The notes under the pieces were generated by a model. The model did no database searches. It worked only from the letters and a program-made list of their open reading frames with translations, and was not told the DNA's origin. Of a DNA stretch of 64,000 nucleotides, positions 47,161-57,905 are shown one piece after another. Each line of letters begins with the position of its first letter. The stretch's first letter is position 1. The position numbers and the translations under genes were made by a program. The stretch is from Smallanthus sonchifolius (lineage: Eukaryota > Streptophyta > Magnoliopsida > Asterales > Asteraceae): positions 2,214,501 to 2,278,500 of the forward strand of contig JAKNSE010000037.1 of assembly GCA_023525975.1 (NCBI GenBank), in the 5' to 3' direction.

Positions 47161-47460
47161 CTTTCAACTGAACATGAAGGTTATTTCTTTCCTGATGTTA
47201 TTCAATGGTAGTTTTATTTTTGTTTATTTAGTTAATTTGATGGCAGACACTTCATAGAAGCAGAATGCTTTCAGCTGAACAAGAAGGTTATTTCTTTCCT
47301 GATGTTATTCAATGGTAGTTTTATTTTTGTTTATTCAGTTCATTTGATGGCACACTTCCTAGAAACAGAATGCTTTCAGCTGAACAGGAAGGTTATTTCT
47401 TTCTTGATGTTTTCAATGGTAGTTTTATTTTTGTTTACTCTGTTCATTTTTAGCAGGCAT
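47161..47460 (+). repeat. Tandem repeat, three units of about 105 bp
   Basis: Units start ctttcarctgaac at 47161, 47268 and 47373. Each contains ggttatttctttcctgatgt and aatggtagttttatttttg. Confidence 0.9.
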
Positions 47461-47739
47461 GGTGCATTCTTCTCCGTTATAGTATTTAACTCAAGATGAA
47501 ATGGAAGAAAGGGCCATCTCATAGTTTGTTTAAAGTGTTTTAGAGATCTCTTTGTTTGATTATTGTATATTTTGTTTAGAAATTTATGAATTTGTATAGT
47601 AGTTTGAATATGTATTTATTTTATGAGATTTTTGATACATTTTGAGTTGATTTGTACTTGAATATTTTCGGGAATTTAAATAGATTTGTAAATAATTTTA
47701 AAAAATATATATATTTTTTAATTATGTATCGGATTTGCG

Positions 47740-48145
47740 ACTGAATTGCGACCGCAAAATGGTAGCAAAAGAAGGTGGTGGCAAACTAAAGCGGTGGCGA
47801 ATCGGTTGCAACTAAAGCGGTCGCAAATCGGTCGCAAAAAAAGGCGGTGGCAAATCGATGGCAACTGAAGCGGTGGCAAACTAAAGCGTCGCAAATCGGT
47901 GGCAACTGAAGTGGTCGCAAACCGGAGGCAAAAGAAGGCGGTCGCAAAAATTACAACGGTTTTTGTCATTGCAAATTCCGTCGCAAAATGTAGTAGCGGT
48001 CGCAATTCGGTTGCAACAGGGCAATTGCGACGTGCATTTTTCCTACCGCATTTTCGGTCGAAATAGGGCAATTGCGACCGCATTTTCATTCTTTCAGTCT
48101 TTGCGACTGAAAATGCGGTCGCAAATGCCCAGTTTTCTAGTAGTG
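47740..48145 (-). mobile_element. CACTA transposon terminus with subterminal repeats
   Basis: On the minus strand the sequence starts CACTACTAGAAAACTGGGC at 48145, a CACTA-type terminal inverted repeat. About 400 bp follow, full of short repeats gcggtcgcaa/ttgcgaccgc and variants in both orientations, the expected transposase-binding subterminal region. The 3 bp beyond are tca. No matching opposite end or transposase gene was found in the window. Confidence 0.8.
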
Positions 48146-48650
48146 TCAATCCACCCAATGATCTTAAAAGTCTTCCCCTCATTTTTTGTGTGTCTTCATC
48201 AACAAGATCCATCCAAACTTGTTTGTTGCATTTTTGTGTAACTTGCGTGAAACAGGCCCATAAACAAAAAGCCCAAGCAAAAGTTTGAAGAAAGGAAAGT
48301 AGACCAGTAGTCATGATACTAAACTCTGTTCTCCATTCATCAAAATGCTTTCCTTCTTTCTACCTCTTCTTTCTTTCTCTCCTAAATCGAAAAACACCCC
48401 GTGATTGAAACCATTACCGCCGGTGTAGTTCTTTCTTCACCTTCTCAAAATAGTAGAGCTCAACAAGAAATTACGATTTTGTTCCCCTTTGCGAGACTCC
48501 CTCTGGCCGGAAACATACACATGAAAGTGCGCCGCCATTATTTGGCGTTCGCCGCCGTTGTATGGCGGCAATAGTGGTAGCATCGCATTGTTGGGACGAC
48601 GAATAGCAAGTTGAAGATGACGGCTAATCTAGGGTTTAGGTTTGCGGCGG
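48146..48650. other. Unassigned flank, leader-like sequence
   Basis: A short ORF-like frame on the minus strand (to 48314) and a GC-richer stretch with an ATG at 48617. No product recognised. The Cassandra element interrupts it at 48651. Confidence 0.35.
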
Positions 48651-48753
48651 TGAAACATTCGGTCTCTCGTACCAACAATGTTTTCCGCTTTGCCCTAAGA
48701 GCTCACGGATTTGTTTTTGGTTGCCCGGGTGAAAACTTCCCAGGGGTCACCCA

Positions 48754-48794
48754 TCCCTGGATTACTCCCACCCGAGCACGCTTAACTGTGGAGT
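48754..48794 (-). other. 5S rRNA-derived promoter segment in Cassandra LTR (copy 2)
   Basis: Same core as the copy at 49114-49154: AAGCGTGCTCGGG and GGATGGGTGACC. Confidence 0.85.
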
Positions 48795-49113
48795 TCTCCT
48801 CTTATCCACTACATTAAGCCCCAAAACGCGTTATCGTATTTGAGGCGGGGCATTCCTTATGAACCCAACATCCCTCCCGTGGACAGAACAAAATGATATG
48901 GGATTTGCCTTAGGTGTTACAAACACCCCCCCGGGACTCATCGACCTCGATGAGGTTTGCCCCACTATCGTAAACAGAACAGAACGGGAGTGGGATTTGC
49001 CTAAGGTGTTACAAATTTGTAACATCCGGCCTCTCGTACAAACAATGTTGTCCGCTTTGCCCCTAAGAGCTCAAGGATTTGTTTTTGGTTGCCCGGGTGA
49101 AAACTTCCCAGGG

Positions 49114-49154
49114 GTCACCCATCCCTGGATTACTCCCACCCGAGCACGCTTAAA
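49114..49154 (-). other. 5S rRNA-derived promoter segment in Cassandra LTR (copy 1)
   Basis: Minus strand includes TTAAGCGTGCTCGGGTGGG and GGATGGGTGACC, close to the 5S internal promoter (box A, IE, box C). A duplicate lies at 48754-48794. It is not a functional 5S gene. Confidence 0.85.
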
Positions 49155-49289
49155 TGTGGAGTTCTCCTCTCATCCACAACATTAAGCCCCAAAAGGCGTT
49201 GTTGTATTTGAGGCAAGGCATTCCTTATGAACCCATCATCTCTCCCGTGGACAGAACAGAATGATATGGGATTTGCCTAAGGTGTTACA

Positions 49290-49740
49290 GGCGGTCTGAA
49301 AATGACTCTTGTGGTTGTTGTGGATGATGGCGGTGTTGGAAAATTTAGTAAAAATGTGTTTTCACTAACTTTGGACACAAATAATTATATGCAATTGCGA
49401 TTAATATAATTATTATTTTTTGGGATTGTGTTCTATGGTGTGAGAGTTTTACAAAGAAACAAACCGTATCCTAAATGGAGCTAAGTTGAATGGGATACCG
49501 ATGCTCGAAGTGGAGTGACTAGAATGAAAAATGTGAAACTTGGATGGTTCTATTAGAATTTTGTTGCATCTTTTTTATTAAATGCTAACAAATATTTTGT
49601 TATAAAACCATATGAGTGTTTTGTTTTTTGATTCATAATCTCATGTCATCAATCAAACGGTGGTTTTGATTTATCTCATAAAATCATATTAAACTCTTTT
49701 TATTGTGTTTAAAACAAATTAAATATGGAGTTGTGCCTCC
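49290..49740. other. Unassigned AT-rich flank
   Basis: No ORF or repeat recognised. It continues the host-like sequence interrupted by the Cassandra element. Confidence 0.4.
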
Positions 49741-50875
49741 TGATGTGATGCTAAATAACCCCTGTTAATGAGTCTATTTTGTATAGTTTTAAGTCGTTTA
49801 GTCGTGTACTTTGATTCGTTTAATGTGCATTTGGTATTAGTGTGTCTTACATGTTAAACATGCTAAATGAGTAGGATACGAGAAGTAATCAAGAGGATAG
49901 CAGCATACACGGACCAGAGAAACAAATTGAAGAAAACATGGAAATTATGCTTTTTGCGGTACGCGAAGAGTTTGGGGAAGAGCTTCACGACATGCGAGGG
50001 ACCCGAAAAGCCCACCCGACTATTTTGTTATACAGCCAAGTTTGTTTCGCGGTAAGCGAGAACATGTATTTTCGGCAAATTAAACCTAATTTCAATTATA
50101 AGCCATGTGAGAGTCTATTGTCGAATTACTTTTGCATTCAGCCATCCCAGAGCATCCTAGAGGCGATTTTGGGTGAAAAAGATTCAATCTTTCATCTTTG
50201 TTCATGCTAGATCGAGTTCTTACTAATCATTGAAGCTTCCATGACATCCATGAGCGGCTAAACCATTTGTGGTCATTCTCGGGAAGACGGTCAGTGATAA
50301 TAGGTGTGTTCAATTAGATTTTATCTGTGTTTGGCTGCACACTTTGCTGGATATTTGATTTACATTGTTTGTTGGTTTGACTCGTATAATTAAATGAATC
50401 TGTTACTTGATTTATTGAGAAACTTCCAGTCTTTTGGTTTTAATATCATTTGAATATTGTGATTGTGGTTTGATAATTGTGTTGATTATTATTCGTGTGT
50501 GTCGTTAGTTGGTCTTGTATCGGCAATCAACACATTCCAAATTTTAGTCTTCCAATTATTATCTATCGAGTCATTTAAGCGATCTATGTCTATGTGGATT
50601 CCAATTTGATATTATCTAATTACATGGCGTGATTCATAACCTGAACCCCGGGAATGATCCTTGTTCTCTAATTGTTTTTACAAAACCTCAATCAATTCCT
50701 TTGTCTTTGCATGCATGTTCTTTTTAATCACTTAGGTTATTAGTATTTTCATAATCATCACTGTCCACGAGAATTTCTTGTGGATACGACACCCTACTTC
50801 ATTATACTACAGTCTAAGGTACCTAGGGATTAAGTTTAATATATTTATTTTTGATTGACGTTAACAACGCGATCA
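49741..50875 (+). repeat. Athila C 5' LTR (about 1135 bp)
   Basis: TGATGTGATGC…ACAACGCGATCA. It contains weak copies of the tcgcggtacgcga palindrome at about 49955, 49990 and 50047. Confidence 0.82.
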
Positions 50876-50878
50876 AAA

Positions 50879-50896
50879 TGACGCTGTTGCGAGGGA
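50879..50896 (+). other. Athila C primer binding site
   Basis: TGACGCTGTTGCGAGGGA, three bases after the LTR, a diverged version of the Athila primer site. Confidence 0.8.
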
Positions 50897-52639
50897 ATAC
50901 GCTCGCTTAGTGTTATTTTGTTTAGTTTATTTAGTCCAGTGCTACTAATCGTGTGTTTTACTTGTGTAGTCCACATGTTTATGCATACTCGAAATTCCGG
51001 AAAAAATTCACCACTGTTATTTTATGCGGAAATAGAAAAAGCTGCAAGGGCCAACAGAAAGTTTCAAGGAATGGTTTCATAGATTCTTGAGAAGCTTGAT
51101 AATCCAAGGATGTCACAAACCCAAGCAGTAAATCTAGACCCAATCGGGGTGGGGGACCAATTTCACCTGCTCCACCAATTCCAGATCTTCTATTCCCAAA
51201 CCATCCACAAAACCAACAACCATAGAATCAAGCTCCTAGACTGTAACGAACCAACTTTAGGGTTTGCCTATAATATATTTATTATATTGTAAGAGGGTGT
51301 AAATAAATAAAATGGAAGTTTGGGGGTATTATGTTGCAAGTTAAGGGTTTTGACTAACTTATGGTAAAAAGGAGGTCAAAACTGAAGTTGAGGGACCATT
51401 TCTATCATTCAGACAAAGCTGATTTACTTGTTGGTGTTGGTAGCACAGAATGTGTGTGTTCTTGTGATTTTTGCAAGAGGAGAAGAGGAAGAAGACTTAA
51501 AACCCGAAATTGAAGATTTGCATGTAAAATCAGTGGGATTTGAGGTGTTCATCGTCATCAAGTCTCCATGTAAGTATCCTTTCTTCTCTAAAACCTCCAT
51601 TGGTTCATGTTCTTGGTGGGTTTTAATAGAAATCACGCTAGGGGCTGAATTGGTGGTTGTTTGTGGTTAATAACTTGTTTAAAGTTAAAACCTAGCTTGA
51701 TTAGTGTTAAAGAATGGTTAATAACATCCTTTTTACACCTAATTCAAGAATCATAAAGTTAGGGTTCTTGAGGGTGATTTGGGGGTTTTATAATTAGGGA
51801 TGCTTAATTGATGGAATGATGGTTGGTAAGTGTTTATGGGGGTAATAGACACTTTGTTTGATAAGAAACCCCAATCAATTTGATGATTTCAAAATTAGGG
51901 TTCTTGAGACCCAAATTGAGGGTTTTGTATTTGAAGGTGTTTAAATGGTGAATTGAGTTTGGATAAGTGTTTATGTTGTAATATAAACACATTTCCATGT
52001 ATAAAACGCAATTGAATGGGTGAATTATGAATTTATGAAATTGTGAAAATTTGGTGAAATCCTTACTGGGTCAAAATGGATTGATTTTGATTAGAAGGTT
52101 AAAAGCTTGTGTAAAGCTAAATAAACCAAGATTAGATCATAATGAAGATCATAAGATCTTGGGTGGGAGTTGAACTTCAATTGATGAATGTAGGTAAATT
52201 AGATTACTAAAACATGTGGGATGTTTAGGTGATCGAGGCGATAATGGTGATAGTTTTGAGGAACGATTGGAATCTTCATTGGCAAAGGTAAGTGTTTTGC
52301 ACTTACTTAGTAGTAGATAAGTACTGGTTACATGTAAGTAGATGTATTGCATTTATATTTATATGTTGTATGTTGATTTTGTACTCATGTAGTACATGGT
52401 CAAAGTAAAGTATGAATGTGGTAGGATTGTTGTAGTTGACATAATGAGGAAATTAGTCAAACTAATGAATGACACTTGGTAGAAGTGGTGTAGTTGAACT
52501 ATGTGGGATATATTCAAACTAAATAGGGTAAAATGGTGTAATTGACTAGTGTGACTTATAGTCAAACTAAAATATAGAATGTAGTGATTTGTTGTAAATT
52601 GACTTAGTGTGGTATAAGTCAAACCATTTTTGTTTAATG

Positions 52640-53035
52640 GTGAAATTGTTATAGAATGTTGAATGTGGTATAAGTCAAACCATTGTAGATAATGGTTAAA
52701 TATGTGTAATTAGACTATGTGATTAATAGTCAAACTTTAATATGCAAATGTGGTAAATAGGTGTAATTAAACTATGTGATTAATAGTCAAAATTGAATAT
52801 GCAAGTGTGGTAAATAGGTGTAATGAGACTATGTGATTAATAGTCAAACTTGAATATGCAAAGGTGGTAGATAGGTGTAATGAGACTATGTGATTAATAG
52901 TTAAACTTGAATATGCAAATGTGGTAAATAGGTGTAATTAAAATATGTAGTTAATAGTCAAACTTGAATGTGCAAATGTGGTATATGTGTAATTAGAGTA
53001 TGCGGTTACTAGTCAAACTTGATTGTGCATATGTG
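52640..53035 (+). repeat. 57-bp tandem repeat in the LTR-like insertion
   Basis: About six or seven units of gtggtaaataggtgtaatt, actatgtgattaatagtc, aaacttgaatatgcaaat. More degenerate copies extend left to about 52400. Confidence 0.88.
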
Positions 53036-53156
53036 TTTAAATGACTCATTGTGGTTAAGAGTCAACTAAAATGTAGTATGTGGTAACATTAGACTAAAAT
53101 TGACTTAATATGGTAAAAGTCAAATGTTGGTGGTAAAACAGTAAATTGATTGAGTA

Positions 53157-53263
53157 CATGAAGTGTGGATACTTCATGGAGGTGTTTACGTGAAGTGTGG
53201 ATACTTCACGGGTGGTAGTAAGGTCAAGTACTTCACGGGTGACATGAAGTGTGGACACTTCAT
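53157..53263 (+). repeat. Three hairpins with covarying stems
   Basis: catgaagt/acttcatg (53157-53178), cgtgaagt/acttcacg (53189-53210) and atgaagtg/cacttcat (53244-53263), all perfect 8-bp stems. Loops are gtggat or tgga. Confidence 0.85.
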
Positions 53264-54940
53264 AAAGTCAAATACTCCATGCGAAAAAGCGATTGGTGGT
53301 TCTCGCAATAGACATGTGGATATGTCAATTTGATGAATGGTGAAACTTTAGAACTTGTATGGGTCAATAAATGTCTAAGTTATAGGTCTTTGTATGCCTA
53401 AACAATTAAATGATTGAACTTGTAGTCAAACACTTCAAGGGTAAAATATGAGTATTGGTACTCAGGTTTGGGGGCTGATAACTAACAAATTTATGTTAGT
53501 ATATATGGGTAAGCTTATATGTGATTAAAATATAAGTTTATGATAGTTTACAGTTCAAAATTGCAAACGGGTCGGTCGACGGGGGTTGCATAGGCTAAAA
53601 ACTGAAAAATGATCATGTTGGACCTCGTGCCAACGTACCATACGCCCGGGCAGAGTACCATACGCACAGAGAGTATGATACGCCCAAATGAGTCTGGTAG
53701 ACGCTGGAATTTTTGGGTTTTTGGGGTTTTGGCCTGTCGTTGTTGTAGGGACTTGTGGGAGGTTCCTAGGGCTACTTATCTTTACTAACCATGTTCAAAT
53801 TGATGTGTTGATTGTAGGAAAAGCTTCGAAGTGATCTCAGGTCTCGCATCAAGTGGATTGGATTCTCGTTGACATGTTTTGTAATTGGTTTTGTTAATCT
53901 TCTCATATAGCGTCTTTACAAACTATTTGGGATTGTTACAAGTTGTGGATAACTTGTTGGTAACTTTTGTTAAACTAATTTGTTGAAATTATGTTAGTTT
54001 AATTCGTGTTTGTAAAACATAACGTGTGGATACATTAAATGTTGTTCTAGGACCAAACTTCCGCTTGTTTTTGAAGGTTTAAATTTGGTTGGATTTTTGG
54101 GTGTTACATAGACCACAACAACCACCGGCACAACAACCTCCACAAAGTCAACCACTTCCACAAAACCGACAACCGCCACTACCACCTTTCCATGACCACC
54201 AATACCAACCCTATAACTGTTATCCGAGCTAGTCAGATTTTGGGGATGATGAACTGTTGTCACCGGGACAAATTCATAGGCCACAGCATGGTTCTCAACA
54301 TGAGAATTGGGATGAAGGAGAAGAGTGGTATGACATGAACCACCAGGAGGCATTCCCTCCCAGAGATCAAAGATTTGATGGAGTTGACGGTTGGGTACAA
54401 CCACCACCAAGGGCAAAGTATGGGTATCAACCGAGAAATGTGGGCAACTTGGAAAGAGAGAACACGTATAGGCAACCTCAAGTGAACCGACCGAACTTTA
54501 GAGAGGAACTTACTAGAAATAGAAATCCGGCATGGCAAGATCAAGGGGTGGATAGTCACTTCCGCCCTGCTTTAGCTCTAAATGCTTCTCCCGTGATACC
54601 ACCGGTCCGCCGGGGGAATGCATTCGAGATCAAACTTGGATGTTTTAGGATCCTCCTATACTTCTTTGGGAGATCTACTGAGGAGTCCTACACACATATA
54701 TCAGAGTATGAGGCTACATGTGGGACCATAGGTGGTCAGGGGTTCACTACAGACGAGGTGAAACTATTGCTCTTCCAGTTTTCACTAAAGGACAGGGCAA
54801 AGCAACGGTTCCTCTCTTTACCGTCTGCAAGCACTGCCACCGGGGCAGAGCTACAATAATAGTTCCTGGATGAATACTTCCCACCTCACAAAACCAATGA
54901 AGCCCGAGCTGCATCAAAGATTAGGTAAGTATTTTAAGAA

Positions 54941-55944
54941 GTGGTAAGGCTTATGATAATAAGGTTGCTCCTCTACAACCGCTAGTAGAAGGGTTGGTGG
55001 AGGGCGTGGATGATGAAAGTGATTATTAGCCGGTATTTATTGCATCTAAACCTAAGAAAAAGGTCACTTTTGAAAAACCAACTATTGCTAAAGAATCCAC
55101 TAATGTTCAAGGAACGAGTGTGGAGAATGATACCATCACGTTCCCTTGGGCATTGGTCGACCCATCTAAACTAGTGAAAGTTAATCAAATGGGCCCACAA
55201 CAAGAAGAAATGTGGGAGGTCTTTAGACAAGTAAAAATCAATCTTCCCTTAATAGATGTCATCAAACAAGTACTGGCTTATGCCAAGTATTTGAAAGACA
55301 GGTGTACTCAAAAGAGGAATCATAAAATGCAAATAGGTGATTTCAAAATTGATAAGACACTTCTGGATTTGGCAGCTAGTGTTAGTATTTTGCCGAGAAG
55401 CTTGTATGACTAATGCGATTTTGGTCCTCTATAGAAAGTTGATACCACCGTGGTGTTAGCAGGTTTGACTCTTAAGCTTCCCCGTAGAATATTGACAGAT
55501 GTCATATTTAAGGTGGAAGACTTCTATTACCCGGTTGATTTCTTAGTGCTTGACTATGCAGCTCCTACTAAAGGGAACGAACCCAATGTTATCCTTGGAA
55601 GGCCATTTTTGAAAACTGCTTAATGTGTATTAAACTGCATGACAGGCACAGTCGACATAGCTTTCGGTGATAGAAATTTGAGGTTAAATGTCTTTTCCCG
55701 TACTTCTAATACTTCAATCATTGACAAGTGCTTTAGCGCAGACATCATTGATCATGAAAATGAGGATGAACCGAAGGAGCCGTGTGCTTTGTGTAACACG
55801 AAAGGACCACAATATGAGTGTGAGCTAAAAGCACAAGAGGAACAGTTAGAAGTGTGTGCCATCCGAGAAGGAAGACCTACATGGAAACTTCAAGTAGAAA
55901 TTCTGCCCGGTACCATTGACACCCACCTGAAACCTTCATTGTAA
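54941..55944 (+). pseudogene. Athila C protease
   Basis: Two blocks are in frame with interruptions. KIDKTLLDLAASVSILPRSL (active-site DLGAS now DLAAS) ends at a stop near 55413. Then VILGRPFLKTA (about 55590) is followed by a stop and the tail to 55944. The loss of Gly next to the catalytic Asp and the stops indicate it is dead. Confidence 0.82.
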
Positions 55945-57355
55945 TCACCGCCTCAAGTTGAGTTGAAAGAGCTACGAGAGAACTTGAAGTATGCATTTGT
56001 TGGAGATAATGAAACTCTTCCGGTCATAATTGCAGCAAACTTCACCGAGGCACAAGAAAAGGCGTTGATGGAGGTTCTAGTTGCTCACAAAGAAGCCATT
56101 AGGTGGATGATAGCAAATCTCAAGTGAATTAGTCCTTCAGTTGTGATGCATAAGATCATCACCTAACCGGATGCTAAATCGGCCTGAGATGCACAAAGAA
56201 CTAAACCCGAATATGAGGGAAGTCTTGAAGAAAGAGGTCTTAAAATGGTTGGATGTCGGTATCATCTATCCCATATCAGAAAACACTTGGGTGAGCCCAA
56301 CACAGACCGTACCTAAGAAAGCAGGCATCCCGATCATAAGGATGAGCAGGGAGAGCAGGTAGCCACCCGACCAGTGATGGGGTGGAGGGTATGTATTGAT
56401 TACAGGATGTTAAACACATCTACTTCCAAGGAGCACTTTCCTTTACCTTTTATTGACCAAGTCATCAAAATTTTTCGTGTCAGAATATTTACTACTTTCT
56501 GGATGGTTACTGATTTAACAATCAAATTGCTATTCATCATGATGATCAACAGAAGACTACTTTTACCTGCCCATATGGTACTTTTGCATTTCGGAGAATG
56601 CCATTTGGGTTGTGTAATGCCCCAGCCACCTTCCAAAGGTGCATGATGAGTATATTTTTAGATATGATTGGGGACTCTCTGGAAATGATGACTTTTCAAT
56701 CTTTGGTCAGTCGTTTGAAGCATGTTTCAATCAATTAACCAAAGTTTTGAAAAGATGTGTTGAAACAAACCTGGTTTTAAGTTGGGAAAAAAGTCACTTC
56801 ATGGTACAAGAAGGGATTGTTTTGGGGCACATTGTGTCGAGTCGGGAGATGGAGGTAAATCGTGCAAAAATAAAAGTAATTTCAACACTACCTCCCCACA
56901 AATGTTAAAGGGGTAAGATCATTTTTGGGGTATGCGGGATTTTACCGCCGACTAATAAAAGGTTTTAGCACAATCACTAAAACAATGTGCAATTTACTCT
57001 TAAAATATGTCCCATTTATTTTTTATAAAGAATGTTTAAATGCATTTAATATTTTGAAAGAAAAATTGGTAGACACCCCGATCTTGCAAGCACCAGATTG
57101 GTCACTGCCTTTTGAAATCATGTGTGATGCGAGTGACTTTGCAATCGGGGCAGTATTGGGGCAAAGGGTGGATAAGAAACTGGTGGAAATTTATTATGCC
57201 AGCAAGAAATTAGATGGGGCACAATTGAATTATACTATTACTAAAAAAGAGTTACATGCAGTTGTTTATGCTCTTGATAAGTTCAGGTCCTACATCTAGG
57301 GAAGTAAAGTGATCGTGCACTCGGATCACAGTGCCATGAAGTACTTGAAAGTGAT
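55945..57355 (+). pseudogene. Athila C reverse transcriptase and RNaseH
   Basis: RT blocks: VLKKEVLKWLDVGIIYPISE, WRVCIDYRMLN, then a frameshifted stretch, then an active-site block reading GNDDFSIFGQSFEA where xMDDFS is expected. VLSWEKSHFMVQEGIVLGHI follows. RNaseH blocks: PFEIMCDASDFAIGAVLGQR and YASKKLDGAQLNYTITKKEL, a stop, and VIVHSDHSAMKYL. Stops and frameshifts throughout. Confidence 0.87.
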
Positions 57356-57379
57356 CATACTGTGGTGTGTAAGTTCAGA

Positions 57380-57905
57380 ATAACATCTTCTCTATGTTTG
57401 GTGTCCCACGTGTGATCATCGGTGATGGGGGTTCACATTTCAAGAACTTTCAATTTGGTAAACTGCTAAAACGGTACGGTGTGGACCATCGGATCGCCAA
57501 TCCATATTACCCCAGGCAAGTGGGCAAGTGGAGGTGTCGAACAGACAGATCAAAGAAATTTTACAAAAAATGGTAAAGCCCGATCGTAAGGATTGGTCTA
57601 CGAAACTTAACGATGCTTTATGGGCCTACCGAACAGCTTTCAAAACTCCGATTGGTACCACACACTACCGGTTAGTATATGGAAAGGGATGTCATCTGCT
57701 GGTTGAGATAGCTCATCATGCATTATGGGCGGTGAAATAAGTTAACTTGGAGTATGATAGTGCAGGTACAGAGCGGTAGTTGCAATTATATGAGTTGGAA
57801 GAGCTGAGGGATGAAGCATATGAATGTGCATCTGCATACAAAGCAAACTTGAAAGCAGTGCACGATTCAAAGTTGAAGAAGAAGGTGTTCTAAGTAGGCC
57901 AGAAG
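57380..57905 (+). pseudogene. Athila C integrase, N-terminal half deleted
   Basis: The join at about 57355-57390 skips the end of RNaseH, the zinc domain and the first catalytic Asp. What remains is FGVPRVIIGDGGSHF (second Asp), then VEVSNRQIKEIL with the conserved Glu, then KLNDALWAYRTAFKTPIGTT and a decayed C-terminus. Confidence 0.85.

Larger units (their letters stand above)
48651..49289 (-). mobile_element. Cassandra-type TRIM carrying 5S rRNA sequence
   Basis: Two LTRs lie at 48651-48925 and 49018-49289 (rightmost is 5' on the minus strand), flanked by perfect GGCGG duplications (48646-48650, 49290-49294). Each LTR contains a segment matching the 5S rRNA A/IE/C box region. The short internal part (48926-49017) has a purine-rich tract before the 3' LTR, but instead of a clear PBS it begins with another partial LTR end. 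Non-coding and non-autonomous. Confidence 0.88.
51242..54108 (+). mobile_element. 2.87 kb LTR-like insertion in Athila C gag
   Basis: TGTAACGAACC…GGGTGTTACA has a perfect TAGAC duplication (51237-51241, 54109-54113). No coding motif, PBS or internal region was seen, so probably a long solo LTR. It holds a 57-bp tandem repeat, a hairpin cluster, and tacgc-type dyads at about 53640-53690. Confidence 0.8.
50981..54940 (+). pseudogene. Athila C gag, split by an LTR-like insertion
   Basis: Starts MHTRNSGKNS (50981), a typical Athila gag N-terminus. A stop follows GMVS. After the insertion (51242-54108) comes a Gln/Pro-rich tract and then a capsid-like region (54257-54859) with GCFRILLYFFGRSTEESYTH and FQFSLKDRAKQRFLSLP. 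The frame ends at a TAA in the middle of the conserved block. Confidence 0.8.

Noticed and set aside
47718..48314. 198-residue minus-strand ORF as a gene
   Set aside because: Most of it is translated CACTA subterminal repeats; the frame crosses the transposon end.
48754..49154. 5S rRNA genes
   Set aside because: Only the internal promoter part of 5S is present, inside Cassandra-type LTRs with a target duplication.
48859..49185. 108-residue ORF across the Cassandra element
   Set aside because: Reads through LTR and 5S-derived sequence on the wrong strand; no protein family.
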